Positions 25,700 to 34,751 of a stretch of 64,000 nt of DNA are shown piece by piece. How positions within the stretch are numbered: the first letter of the stretch is position 1; every line of letters starts with the position of its first letter. The notes below the pieces were generated by a model that saw only the letters and a list, made by a program, of their open reading frames with translations, did no database searches and was not told the origin of the DNA. The DNA is taken from positions 248,001-312,000 of the forward strand of contig CAVYZU010000013.1 of assembly GCA_963772965.1 (NCBI GenBank), in the 5' to 3' direction. Both the position numbers and the translations under genes were made by a program. This stretch comes from AP-15 sp963772965 (GTDB lineage: Bacteria > Pseudomonadota > Alphaproteobacteria > ATCC43930 > CGMCC-115725).

Positions 25700-26767
25700 T
25701 CAATCCAACAGCCACGGGGCTGCACAGGCCTGCGCCACCTGACGGATCTGGTTCAACAAGCCAGCGCCGACCGGGATGCCGTCCTTCAGCCGCTGCTCGC
25801 GGTACTTCCATTGTGGGTCGCCGGCGACCATAACAGATTGCGCCGGGTCGATCGGCGTCGTCGCGCGCAAATCATTGCAAAGCCGTTTGACGTCGACGGT
25901 AAATTCGTCTGGCTCGCGGAATAGGCCCGGTTCGATCGCGATAAAACAATGACCGATGTCGTTGCCACCGGGCTTTTTACCGGCCAAGGGGTCGGTAACC
26001 AGCGTCGAGCCCGACAGGCATGAGGCTAGGATATTGACCATCACCGCGAGCCCGTAGCCCTTGTAGCTTGAGCCTTCGGGCGAGCCGCCGAGCGAGGTCA
26101 GAAACCCGCCCTTGTCGCGCGCCTCCCGCGGATCGGTGCTGGGCCGTGCCTCCTTGTCGAGCACCCAGCCGGGTGGACACTCTAGGCCTTCGTTGTCCTT
26201 GTTGCGGATCCGTCCGGCGGCAACCGTGGTCGTCGCCATGTCGAGCAGAAACGGTCGCGCCGGGTCGCCGGTGGGCGCAGCGAACGACCACGGGTCGGTA
26301 CCGAGCTTGGCTTCCTTGCCAAAGGTCGGGGCCACCTGGGCCAGCGAGTTACTGGTGCAGGCCATGCCAATCAGCCCGGCCTCGGCTGCCATCACGGTAT
26401 AATAGCCGGTAGCGCCAAAATGCGCCGAGTTCCTGACCGCGGTGATCGCGATCCCCGATTGCTTGGCCTTGTCGATCGCGACCTGCATCGCAAACCGCGC
26501 CGGCACATGGCCCAATCCGCCGGCGCCGTCGACGAGCGCCGATACCGGGGTCTCCTTGATGATCCTCGGCCGTGCCTCCATGTTCGCGCGCCCTGATCGG
26601 CGCAGCCGGTCGTAGCCCGGGATCATCGAGATGCCGTGGCTGTCGACGCCGTGCAGATCGGCCCAGCCAAGGATGTCGGCGGTCGCCTCGGCATTCTCCT
26701 CCGGCATCCCCCAGGCAAGCAGGATGACCCTTAATTGAGCGCGATGTTTTTCGTATGGGGCAGGCAT
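25700..26767 (-). CDS. Malate/lactate/ureidoglycolate-type dehydrogenase (LDH2 family)
   Basis: 355-residue NAD(P)-dependent 2-hydroxyacid oxidoreductase of the YlbC/ComC/LDH2 fold, unrelated to classical MDH. GWADLHGVDSHGISMIPGY, AVRNSAHFGATGYY (catalytic His) and TDPWSFAAPTG are typical, and YKGYGLAVMVNILASCLSG matches the C-terminal conserved stretch. The substrate could be malate, lactate, sulfolactate or a related acid; position next to a CoA transferase does not settle it. Confidence 0.88.
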   Translation of the reverse strand: MPAPYEKHRAQLRVILLAWGMPEENAEATADILGWADLHGVDSHGISMIPGYDRLRRSGRANMEARPRIIKETPVSALVDGAGGLGHVPARFAMQVAIDKAKQSGIAITAVRNSAHFGATGYYTVMAAEAGLIGMACTSNSLAQVAPTFGKEAKLGTDPWSFAAPTGDPARPFLLDMATTTVAAGRIRNKDNEGLECPPGWVLDKEARPSTDPREARDKGGFLTSLGGSPEGSSYKGYGLAVMVNILASCLSGSTLVTDPLAGKKPGGNDIGHCFIAIEPGLFREPDEFTVDVKRLCNDLRATTPIDPAQSVMVAGDPQWKYREQRLKDGIPVGAGLLNQIRQVAQACAAPWLLD

Positions 26768-26793
26768 CGGCGATCTCCTCCTAAATCATTCAT

Positions 26794-26816
26794 CCCTCCC
26801 CCTTGATGGAGGAGGG
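26794..26816 (-). terminator. Hairpin between hydrolase and dehydrogenase genes
   Basis: CCCTCC (26794-26799) pairs with GGAGGG (26811-26816). It lies downstream of the leftward hydrolase gene and upstream of the dehydrogenase. No T-run follows on the minus strand, so it may be a structural or attenuating element rather than a terminator. Confidence 0.3.
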
Positions 26817-26856
26817 TGTCTCTGTACAGGCTCGAGGAGTTTCTATGAACTGTCGG

Positions 26857-27594
26857 CTATGCCCGGGGCGGGGTGTGTTTGGCGAGGAACTCCTTGACTT
26901 TGGCTTTCGCCGCAGTCAGCGCCGGTTCGGTCTTCCACTCGGCGACGAACTCGCAGTTCGGGATCAGTTTCGAGAGTTCTTCGGAGATCGGCCCAGGATG
27001 GGCCTCGTCATTGCCGGCCAATACCAGGCACGGCGTCTTGATCGTCTTTACGAAGTCGCGGTCGGCGCAATAGACGAAACCGGGGGCGTAAAGGTTCTGG
27101 TAGAACCGATTCAGAAGCTGCTCGGTCGCCTCGGGACGGTTGGTTAGCGTCTCAGTCCAGCCCTTGAAATTGGCGTTCCACTCGGGCTTTAGCGGGCCGA
27201 CCCGCCCGATCGGCTGCGCCAATACCGCCGACTGGACGCGTTCGGGATGGTGCTTGAGCATGTTGATAATAAACGAGCCGCCGATGCACTGACCGTACAG
27301 GTGGCATTTGTCGATGCGCAGATGGTCGAGCACGGCGATGTGGTCGGCTGTATACGCGTCCCAACCATCCTGTGCAGTAATCGGCGCGCGCGACTGGCCG
27401 CCGGCGTTGCGCTGATCCATCGCGATCACGCGGTACTTGTCGGCGAACTCGGTCGTCGGGTTGATCGGCGCCGAGGGCTCGCCCCAGACCGCGATTACCG
27501 ATCGCAGACCGGCCGGCGCAAAGGTCAGGATCGGAAAGCCGCGGCCGAACTCCTCGTAGTGGATGTGCGCGCCATGATGGTCGATGCTGGGCAT
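26857..27594 (-). CDS. Alpha/beta hydrolase with Cys in the nucleophile position
   Basis: 245 residues. HYEEFGRGFPILTFAPAG is the first strand and oxyanion region, and MDQRNAGGQSRAP the following loop. The nucleophile elbow reads GQCIGG, with Cys103 replacing the common Ser. An acid/His pair may be in LVLAGNDEAHPG; no second typical C-terminal GHxxxxE His is visible. Cys nucleophiles occur in dienelactone hydrolases, so it could be a functional thiol hydrolase. Substrate unknown. Confidence 0.83.
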   Translation of the reverse strand: MPSIDHHGAHIHYEEFGRGFPILTFAPAGLRSVIAVWGEPSAPINPTTEFADKYRVIAMDQRNAGGQSRAPITAQDGWDAYTADHIAVLDHLRIDKCHLYGQCIGGSFIINMLKHHPERVQSAVLAQPIGRVGPLKPEWNANFKGWTETLTNRPEATEQLLNRFYQNLYAPGFVYCADRDFVKTIKTPCLVLAGNDEAHPGPISEELSKLIPNCEFVAEWKTEPALTAAKAKVKEFLAKHTPPRA

Positions 27595-27630
27595 GTCAGC
27601 GTCCTTCTATCTATGGTGAGGGGATAGAGT

Positions 27631-28482
27631 CTAATCGATCGGGAAGCGGGTCGTCACGACGCAGTTTTCGAGGATGCCACGGCCGCGGTCGGGTGGCCGG
27701 TACTGCGCGACAAAGCGAGCGTGGACATCGGTGATGGCTTCGGCATCGATGCCGGGCTCGGTCGGCACGTACTGGACGAGGTTATCGCGAAAACCGCGAC
27801 GGGTCACATAGATCGGCCCAAAACCGCGCACCTGGGCGACTGCGGCGAGCGCGTCAGCCATCGGCCGCACCGCCGGGTTGACCGAAAAATCCGCCCAATT
27901 GTTGGCGAGGCAGCCACCCGGGTTGAGCGCATCGAGACAGCGCGACCAAAACAGCTCGTTGCTCTCAGCCGGCCCTGACGAATTGTAGAGGTCAACGAGG
28001 ACGACATCGAAGCGCTCAGTCGTCGTGGCGACGAATTGCTGCGCCGACTCGACCGTCACCGGCTCGGTCAAATAAAACCAGCGTCGCGCGAGTGAGGCGA
28101 TCGTCTCGTCGGCATCGACCAAGGTCGGCGAACAATCCGGCAGATAAGCCCTCATAAACCGCCACATCGCGGCGCCGCCGACACCCAGCAACAACGCCGA
28201 GCCCGCCTGCCGGCTCATCGCGAATGCCAGCGACATCAGCCGCTCGTAGTGAAACACGAGCCGCCCCGGGTAGAGCAAATCCATGCTCGACTGCTCGGTC
28301 ACCTGGATGCTGCTGCCGAACGAGCCCAAGGTGCGGAAATGCCGCGCCCCCCGGTCAAAATCGACGACGAAAATCGGCGAGCCGAAAGTCGGCGTGCGCC
28401 GCAGCAAGCGCAGTCGAGAATTGCCGCCAAAATAATCGAGAACAAGCCGGCGCTGCCGCTCTTCGCCGAATTCGGTGATCAT
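27631..28482 (-). CDS. Spermidine synthase-like (SpeE-family) methyltransferase-fold protein
   Basis: 283 residues from ATG 28482 (MITEFGEERQRR). It shows the SpeE-like YERLMSLAFA, the nucleotide-binding LLLGVGGAAMWRFMRAYLP, TLVDADETIASLARRWF and DVVLVDLYNS segments. The usual substrate-binding residues of true spermidine synthases are not clear, and bacterial proteins of this type often have unknown activity. Divergent from maeB across about 300 bp. Confidence 0.75.
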   Translation of the reverse strand: MITEFGEERQRRLVLDYFGGNSRLRLLRRTPTFGSPIFVVDFDRGARHFRTLGSFGSSIQVTEQSSMDLLYPGRLVFHYERLMSLAFAMSRQAGSALLLGVGGAAMWRFMRAYLPDCSPTLVDADETIASLARRWFYLTEPVTVESAQQFVATTTERFDVVLVDLYNSSGPAESNELFWSRCLDALNPGGCLANNWADFSVNPAVRPMADALAAVAQVRGFGPIYVTRRGFRDNLVQYVPTEPGIDAEAITDVHARFVAQYRPPDRGRGILENCVVTTRFPID

Positions 28483-28783
28483 TTGCAGCGTACGCGCCGC
28501 ACGCGGCGGCGATCCTCCAGCGGCGCGTGGCAAGCATCGGCTGCAAAACACGCGGGAGGGGCCAGCGGTACCCCCAGGAATCCCACTAAGGAAGCTCGCT
28601 GCCGGAGTTGATCATCGCATCAGTAACGGCAATCCGACCGACGAATTCAAGCGCGTTGACCCGCCATGCGAAGGTGTTCAGACCCCGGCTTTGACGCTGA
28701 CGAACGCGGTCTTTAGATTAAATCTAGCCAACAGGCGAACGGCACCGCCGATCGGGCGGGAATGGCGAGGAGCGTCGAGAAGC
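28483..28783. other. Divergent intergenic region, SpeE-like gene / maeB
   Basis: 301 bp with the two divergent promoters presumably inside. I see no convincing motif, repeat or RNA gene. The maeB frame stays open through it but lacks conserved sequence. Confidence 0.45.
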
Positions 28784-31051
28784 ATGGACACTGGCACAAT
28801 TCGCGCGACCGAAGAGGAAGCCCTGTTGTTTCACTCGAGCGGCCGCCCGGGCAAGCTCGCCATCGCGCCGACCAAACCATTGACGACGCAGCGCGACCTG
28901 TCGCTTGCCTATTCGCCCGGTGTCGCCTTTCCGTGCCTTGAGATCGAACGGCGTCCGAGTGCGGCTTTCGACTACACCTCGAAGGGCAACTTTGTTGCGG
29001 TGATTTCGAACGGCACCGCGGTACTCGGTCTCGGCGATCTCGGGGCGCTTGCGGCAAAGCCGGTCATGGAGGGCAAGGCCGCGCTGTTCAAGCGCTTTGC
29101 CGATATCGATTCGATCGATCTCGAAATCGATACCCGCGACGTCGACGAGTTTGTCAATTGCGTGCGCTACCTGCACCCGGCTTTTGGCGGCATCAATCTC
29201 GAAGATATCAAGGCGCCCGAATGCTTCATCATCGAAGAGCGGCTGCGGGAGCTTCTCGACATCCCGGTTTTTCATGACGACCAACACGGCACCGCAATCA
29301 TCGCCGCTGCCGGGCTGATAAACGCCTTGCATTTGACCGGCCGCTCGCTTGACCAGATCAAGATGGTCATCAACGGTGCGGGCGCGGCCTCGATCGCCTG
29401 CGTCGAATTGCTGAAGACAATGGGCCTACCGACGCAAAACGTCGTGCTGTGTGACACACGCGGCGTCATTTATCGCGGCCGCACCGACGGCATGAACCAA
29501 TGGAAGTCGGCGCACGCGATCGAGACCAAGGCGCGCACCCTCGCCGAGGCGATGGAGGGCACTGACGTGTTCTTTGGGCTGTCGGCCAAGGGGGCGGTCG
29601 ATCAGGCGATGGTCCGCTCGATGGCCGACAAGCCGATCGTGTTTGCGATGGCAAATCCGGATCCGGAGATCACGCCCGAGGAGATTCGGGCGGTTCGCTC
29701 CGATGCGATCATCGCCACCGGGCGCTCAGATTACCCGAACCAGGTCAACAATGTCCTCGGCTTTCCGTACATCTTTCGCGGGGCGCTCGATGTCCGCGCT
29801 TCGGCGATTAACGACGCAATGAAGATCGCGGCGGCCGAGGCATTGGCCGAAATGGCCCGCGAGGATGTGCCCGACGAGGTCGCCGCCGCCTATTCAGGCG
29901 AGCGCCTGACCTATGGTCCCGATTACATCATTCCGGCGCCGTTCGACCCGCGGCTGATCTGGGCGGTGCCGTCGGCGGTCGCCAAGGCGGCGATGGATTC
30001 GGGGGTGGCGCGAAAGCCCATCACCGACATGGCTGCCTACCAGCGCAGTCTGCGCGGTCGCCTTGACCCGACCGCCGCAGGGCTTGAGATGATCTTTGCC
30101 GAGGTCCGGGCCAACCCGCAGCGCGTCGTCTTTGCCGAGGGTGAGGAGGAAAAGACGATCCGTGCCGCGTTGCAATTTGCCGGCAGTGGCTATGGCACGC
30201 CGGTGCTGATCGGCCGCGAGGAGCGGATCAAGGCGACGATGTCGACGATGGGCCTCGCCGCCGGCGAAAGTCTTGAAATCCATAATGCCCGGCTATCGCA
30301 AAACAACCGGCGCTACACCGATTTCCTCTACGCGCGGCGGCAGCGCGAGGGCATGCTGTGGCGCGACTGCCAGCGCCAGGTGAACCTCGACCGCAACGTG
30401 TTTGCCGCCTGCATGGTCGCTTGCGGCGATGCCGATGCGATGGTCAGCGGGGTGACCCGTAATTCTTTCGACGTGCTCGACGAAGTCTCGCGGGTGATCG
30501 ATGTCAAGAGCAACTGCGTTATGTTCGGGCTGACAATATTGCTCGGGCGCGAACGGCCACTGCTGCTCGCCGACACGCTCGTGCATGAGACGCCGAGTCC
30601 GGCGCAGCTGGCCGATATCGCGACGCAGGCGGCGGCAAAGGCCCGAGAGTTCGGGCTCACGCCGCGCGTAGCGCTGCTGTCGTATGCCAATTTTGGTAAC
30701 CCGACCGGACCCGATTGCGAACGGGTGCGCAAGACGGTCCGGCTGTTGGACGAACGCAGCCCGGATTTCGAATATGACGGCGAGATGAGCCCCGATGTGG
30801 CGCTCGACTTTCGGCTGATGCGCCAGCTTTACCCGTTCTGCCGACTCGGAGCGGCGGCCAACATCCTGATCATGCCCGGGCTCAACAGCGCCAACATCAC
30901 GGCCAAACTGTTGCCGCATCTCGGTGGCGGGACGGTTGTCGGGCCCTTGCTGATGGGTCTCGACCGGCCGGTGCAGATCGTCAATATCGGGGCCACGGTT
31001 TCCGACCTCGTCAATCTGGCGGCATTGGCGGCGCACGACGCGATCCGCTAA
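28784..31051 (+). CDS. maeB: NADP-dependent malic enzyme with C-terminal phosphotransacetylase-like domain
   Basis: 755 residues from ATG 28784 (MDTGTIRATEEEALLFHSSG). Malic enzyme domain, about 1-430: SLAYSPGVAFPCLEI, KGNFVAVISNGTAVLGLGDLG, VFHDDQHGTAIIAAAG and NAD(P) loop VINGAGAASIACVEL, plus FAMANPDPEITPEE. The C-terminal PTA-like domain (about 440-755) includes PQRVVFAEGEEEKTIRAAL and MPGLNSANITAKLL and is regulatory in MaeB, not catalytic. It converts malate to pyruvate and CO2 with NADPH. The upstream in-frame extension from 28475 is not conserved. Confidence 0.95.
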   Translation: MDTGTIRATEEEALLFHSSGRPGKLAIAPTKPLTTQRDLSLAYSPGVAFPCLEIERRPSAAFDYTSKGNFVAVISNGTAVLGLGDLGALAAKPVMEGKAALFKRFADIDSIDLEIDTRDVDEFVNCVRYLHPAFGGINLEDIKAPECFIIEERLRELLDIPVFHDDQHGTAIIAAAGLINALHLTGRSLDQIKMVINGAGAASIACVELLKTMGLPTQNVVLCDTRGVIYRGRTDGMNQWKSAHAIETKARTLAEAMEGTDVFFGLSAKGAVDQAMVRSMADKPIVFAMANPDPEITPEEIRAVRSDAIIATGRSDYPNQVNNVLGFPYIFRGALDVRASAINDAMKIAAAEALAEMAREDVPDEVAAAYSGERLTYGPDYIIPAPFDPRLIWAVPSAVAKAAMDSGVARKPITDMAAYQRSLRGRLDPTAAGLEMIFAEVRANPQRVVFAEGEEEKTIRAALQFAGSGYGTPVLIGREERIKATMSTMGLAAGESLEIHNARLSQNNRRYTDFLYARRQREGMLWRDCQRQVNLDRNVFAACMVACGDADAMVSGVTRNSFDVLDEVSRVIDVKSNCVMFGLTILLGRERPLLLADTLVHETPSPAQLADIATQAAAKAREFGLTPRVALLSYANFGNPTGPDCERVRKTVRLLDERSPDFEYDGEMSPDVALDFRLMRQLYPFCRLGAAANILIMPGLNSANITAKLLPHLGGGTVVGPLLMGLDRPVQIVNIGATVSDLVNLAALAAHDAIR

Positions 31052-31090
31052 GCCCGCTGCGGCGCGGCCGGGCCCGATCGCTGCGGTAGT

Positions 31091-32527
31091 ATGGGCCGGC
31101 ATCCCGCCGCTCGCCTGAGACGGGTTCTCGGGCTCGCTCTACCGGCCTCGGCACCGGGCTTGGTCACGCTCGCCGGGTTGGGCTTGGCGCGCGTCCTACC
31201 CGCAGGCTTGGCGTTGCTTTTGGGTGCGGCCGTGTTTGTCGCGACGGCGATCGTCTTGGGCCGCTTGGCCGTAGCGCTTGGCGCGCTCGACGATACCGTT
31301 GATGAATTTGCCGCGGAAGCCTTGCCGGCGATGGCCTCACGACAATCGGCGCCCGGTCTGGGGCGCACCGTCGAAGAAATTCGCCTTGCCGTTCAGCGCT
31401 TGGCGCGCTGCTGGCGGCAAAGCGCGGCGGCGGCTCAGGCTCGCCTCGCCTCGGCGGAGGTGGTCATCGAGCGGGCGCCGGATCCGTTGATCTTGCTCGA
31501 CGACCGCCGGCAGATCGTCCGCGCCAATATCGCCGCTGCGGAGTTGATCGGCGCTCCGTCGCCGCCCTGCGATCTCGCCACCGTGTTGCGCAACCCCGCC
31601 CTCCTGTCGGCCGCCGATGCCGTATTGCGCGGCGCATCTGCGCAAAGTGTGGAATTCGTGCTGACGGTTCCGGTCGAGCGCCAATTGCGCGCGCGGTTTG
31701 CCCGCATCGACCACCCGTCGCTCGACGGCGCGGTTGCGGTGGTGACATTGCACGACGTCACCGAATTGAAACGCGCCGAGCAGATGCGCGCGGACTTTAT
31801 CGCCAATGCGAGCCATGAACTAAAGACGCCGCTCGCGACATTGACCGGGTTTATCGAGACTTTGCGAGGTCCGGCGCGCGATGACGCGGAAGCACGCGAG
31901 CGCTTTCTTGCGATCATGGACGGGCAGGCGACGCGGATGACTCGGCTGGTCGCAGATTTGCTGTCGTTGTCGCGCATCGAGCTCAACGAGCACGTCCTAC
32001 CGCGAGGCCGGGTGGCGCTTGCCCCTCTGTTGCAGCATCTCGCCGAATCCCTCGAATTGCGGGCCGGCGAACGCGGCATGACGATCACTCTGAGCTTGCC
32101 CGCCGATCTCCCGGAAGTGCAAGGGGATCGCGACGAGCTTGCCCAGGTGTTTCAGAACCTGCTGGACAATGCGATCAAGTACGGACGCCCGGGCTCCGAG
32201 ATTAGAGTCGACGCAGAGATCGGAGGGCGCCGCGCGGCCCCGAATGGACGCGGTTCGGTGACATTTGTTGCGGTGGCAATACGCGATCGCGGCGAGGGCA
32301 TTGCGCGCGAGCATCTGCCGCGGCTGACCGAGCGATTTTATCGCGTCGACACCGCGCGCTCGCGGGAGATGGGCGGCACCGGGCTTGGGCTTGCCATCGT
32401 CAAGCACATCGTCAATCGCCACCGCGGCTTTTTGGATATCGAAAGCGTCCCGGGCGACGGTTCCGTCTTTACGGTTTCCTTGCGCCCTCACACTGCCAGA
32501 TCGACCGAAGCCGTTGCTTTGCCTTAA
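31091..32527 (+). CDS. phoR: Phosphate regulon sensor histidine kinase PhoR
   Basis: 478 residues. Two N-terminal membrane helices (about residues 12-30 and 38-60), a PAS-like domain (about 115-235), HisKA with ADFIANASHELKTPLATLTGF (phospho-accepting His) and HATPase_c with NLLDNAIKYGRPGS, RDRGEGI and GTGLGLAIVKHIV. It lies directly upstream of pstS and in the same direction as phoB, as in many alphaproteobacteria. Gene assignment rests on this context; domain order alone would give only a kinase. Confidence 0.93.
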   Translation: MGRHPAARLRRVLGLALPASAPGLVTLAGLGLARVLPAGLALLLGAAVFVATAIVLGRLAVALGALDDTVDEFAAEALPAMASRQSAPGLGRTVEEIRLAVQRLARCWRQSAAAAQARLASAEVVIERAPDPLILLDDRRQIVRANIAAAELIGAPSPPCDLATVLRNPALLSAADAVLRGASAQSVEFVLTVPVERQLRARFARIDHPSLDGAVAVVTLHDVTELKRAEQMRADFIANASHELKTPLATLTGFIETLRGPARDDAEARERFLAIMDGQATRMTRLVADLLSLSRIELNEHVLPRGRVALAPLLQHLAESLELRAGERGMTITLSLPADLPEVQGDRDELAQVFQNLLDNAIKYGRPGSEIRVDAEIGGRRAAPNGRGSVTFVAVAIRDRGEGIAREHLPRLTERFYRVDTARSREMGGTGLGLAIVKHIVNRHRGFLDIESVPGDGSVFTVSLRPHTARSTEAVALP

Positions 32528-32550
32528 TTCCTGGGGGTGAGTTTCGCTAA

Positions 32551-32590
32551 CTGTCACGGATATGCAATAAATTCGTCATAAAATCTTGTT
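32551..32590 (+). promoter_or_regulatory. Pho box upstream of pstS
   Basis: Half-site-like 7-mers recur every 11 bp: CTGTCAC at 32551, ATGCAAT at 32562, TCGTCAT at 32573 and TCTTGTT at 32584. The 11-bp phasing and (C/T)TGTCAT-like core are those of PhoB sites. A TAAGAG -10 candidate lies at 32601-32606, 10 bp after the last half-site. The pstS ATG is at 32641. Confidence 0.6.
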
Positions 32591-32640
32591 GGTCCGGGTC
32601 TAAGAGACGGCTTCTTCACTTCCGCCTCAGGAGCGTGATC

Positions 32641-33690
32641 ATGAAGCCGTTTCGCGCGCTTTTAATCGGCCTCACCACCGCTGCGGCACTCGGGCTGGCG
32701 GCACAGGCCGCGGAGATTTCCGGGGCCGGCGCTACGTTTCCGTACCCGATTTACGCCAAATGGGCCGCCGCCTATGCCGAAAAGACCGGGATCAAGTTGA
32801 ATTATCAATCGATCGGCTCTGGCGGCGGCATCGCGCAAATCAAAGCGCGAACCGTCGATTTTGGCGCCTCGGATATGCCGCTGAAGCCTGAGGTGCTGGA
32901 AAAAGACGGGCTGACCCAGTTCCCGCCGGTGATCGGCGGCGAGGTCATGGTGGTGAACCTCCCCGGGGTCAAGCCGGGCCAAATGACGCTCGATGGCCCG
33001 ACGATCGCTAATATTTATCTTGGCAAAATCACTAAATGGGATGATCCGGCAATCGCCAAGCTCAATCCCGACCTCAAATTGCCGTCGACCGCGATCGCCG
33101 TCGTCCATCGCTCCGACGGCTCCGGCACCACCTTCATCTTTACCAATTACCTTTCGAAAGTGAGTCCGGACTGGAAGTCGCAGGTCGGCGAGGGTACCTC
33201 GGTGCAATGGCCGGTCGGGCTCGGCGGCAAAGGCAACGAAGGCGTTTCTGCGATTGCCTCGCGGACCCTGGGTGGAATCGGCTACGTCGAATACGCTTAT
33301 GCGCTTGTGAACAAGCTGACCCACACCAAGCTCGTCAACAGCGAAGGCACGGCGTTGGAGCCTGGCCTCGATGTATTCCAGAATGCGGCCGCCAATGCGG
33401 ATTGGCAGCATGCACAAGATTTTTATCTGATCCTGACCAATCAGCCGGGCAAGAACACCTGGCCGATCACCGGCGCGACCTTCATCCTGATGCACAAAAA
33501 ACAGGACAATCCTGAGCGCGCGCGGCAAGTACTCGATTTCTTCGCATGGGCTTACAAGAACGGCGCTGCGATGGCGAAGTCGCTGCAATATGTGCCGATG
33601 CCCCCTAGTGCCGTAGCAATCTTCGAGGCGAGCTGGAAGGACATTGTCGGCCCGGACGGCAAGCCGGTATGGGACGGGCACGGATCCTGA
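32641..33690 (+). CDS. pstS: Phosphate-binding periplasmic protein PstS
   Basis: 349 residues with a Sec signal peptide (MKPFRALLIGLTTAAALGLAAQAA, cleavage expected after about residue 24). The mature part starts EISGAGATFPYPIYAKW; the phosphate-binding loops include GSGGGIAQI, FGASDMPL and HRSDGSGTTFIFTNYL. AGGAG ends 7 bp before ATG 32641, which decides the start over GTG 32635. First gene of pstSCAB-phoU-phoB and preceded by a Pho box. Confidence 0.97.
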   Translation: MKPFRALLIGLTTAAALGLAAQAAEISGAGATFPYPIYAKWAAAYAEKTGIKLNYQSIGSGGGIAQIKARTVDFGASDMPLKPEVLEKDGLTQFPPVIGGEVMVVNLPGVKPGQMTLDGPTIANIYLGKITKWDDPAIAKLNPDLKLPSTAIAVVHRSDGSGTTFIFTNYLSKVSPDWKSQVGEGTSVQWPVGLGGKGNEGVSAIASRTLGGIGYVEYAYALVNKLTHTKLVNSEGTALEPGLDVFQNAAANADWQHAQDFYLILTNQPGKNTWPITGATFILMHKKQDNPERARQVLDFFAWAYKNGAAMAKSLQYVPMPPSAVAIFEASWKDIVGPDGKPVWDGHGS

Positions 33691-33772
33691 TCTGACTGAG
33701 GGATTGGGCTGATCGCTCGCACGGCCCCACGCTTCCTCCTGGGGTTCAACGACGACGCGGCGGAGGCATAAT

Positions 33773-34747
33773 GTGACGGCAGAGACTGCTGGTGTCGCGC
33801 GTATTACGGTTGAAAAGGGCCGCGCGGGTGCGATCAGCGATAGCGTCTTCCGCGCGCTAACCTTCCTCTTCGCGCTGCTGGTCTTGCTTATTCTCGGCGG
33901 GGTCATCGTTTCGCTGATTGCCGGATCGTGGCCGGCGTTCCGGACTTTCGGGCTCGGCTTTGTCTTCACCGAAGTGTGGAACCCGGTAACGGAGAAATTC
34001 GGAGCGCTCGCCCCGATCTACGGTACCTTGGTTACCTCCGCGATCGCTATGCTGATCGGCGTACCGGTCGCGTTTGGGGTGGCACTGTTCATCACCGAGA
34101 TCTGCCCGCTTTGGCTCAAGCGCCCAATGGCGACAATGATCGAGTTATTGGCGGCGATTCCCAGCATCATTTATGGCATCTGGGGCCTGTTCGTATTTGC
34201 CCCGTTTGTTCAGCAGTACATCCAGCCGGCGATCATCGACACGCTCGGAAACATCCCCGGGGTCGGCCTCTTGTTTGCCGGCCCCCCGCTCGGCATCGGC
34301 GTGCTGACCGCCGGTTTTATTCTCGCGATCATGGTGCTGCCCTTTATCTCGTCGATCATGCGCGACGTATTCGAGACGGTGCCGCCAATGCTGAAGGAGA
34401 GCGCCTATGGTCTCGGCGCCACACGCAGCGAGGTCGTTTGGCAAATCGTCGTGCCCTTCACCCGCGTCGGCGTTATCGGTGGCATCATGCTTGGTCTTGG
34501 CCGAGCACTGGGTGAGACCATGGCGGTCACTTTCGTGATCGGCAACGCCCATCGGATCAGCGCGTCGATCCTGCAGCCGGGGACGACAATCTCGGCTTCG
34601 CTCGCAAACGAGTTCACCGAGGCGTTCGGCGACCTCTACCGTTCGTCGCTGATCGCGCTGGGTTTGATACTGTTCGTCATAACCTTCATCGTGCTGGCGA
34701 TCGCCAAAATCATGCTGCTGCGCCTCGAAAAGCAGGCAGGGGCCTAA
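33773..34747 (+). CDS. pstC: Phosphate ABC transporter permease PstC
   Basis: 324-residue inner-membrane protein with about six transmembrane segments, starting at GTG 33773 after GGCGGAGG. GALAPIYGTLVTSAIAMLIGVP, AIPSIIYGIWGLFVFAPF and the EAA loop KESAYGLGATRSEVVWQIVVP are typical of PstC. Between pstS and pstA. Confidence 0.96.
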   Translation: MTAETAGVARITVEKGRAGAISDSVFRALTFLFALLVLLILGGVIVSLIAGSWPAFRTFGLGFVFTEVWNPVTEKFGALAPIYGTLVTSAIAMLIGVPVAFGVALFITEICPLWLKRPMATMIELLAAIPSIIYGIWGLFVFAPFVQQYIQPAIIDTLGNIPGVGLLFAGPPLGIGVLTAGFILAIMVLPFISSIMRDVFETVPPMLKESAYGLGATRSEVVWQIVVPFTRVGVIGGIMLGLGRALGETMAVTFVIGNAHRISASILQPGTTISASLANEFTEAFGDLYRSSLIALGLILFVITFIVLAIAKIMLLRLEKQAGA

Positions 34748-34751
34748 GCCG

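Noticed and set aside
25701..26767. Classical malate dehydrogenase (mdh)
   Set aside because: Sequence is of the LDH2/YlbC fold, not the Rossmann-type MDH; motifs such as GWADLHGVDSHG decide it.
28475..28783. N-terminal extension of maeB
   Set aside because: Residues upstream of 28784 are not conserved malic-enzyme sequence and cross the divergent promoter gap.
32662..33969. 435-codon frame opposite pstS/pstC
   Set aside because: Antisense to two well-supported genes; product is low-complexity and Arg-rich.
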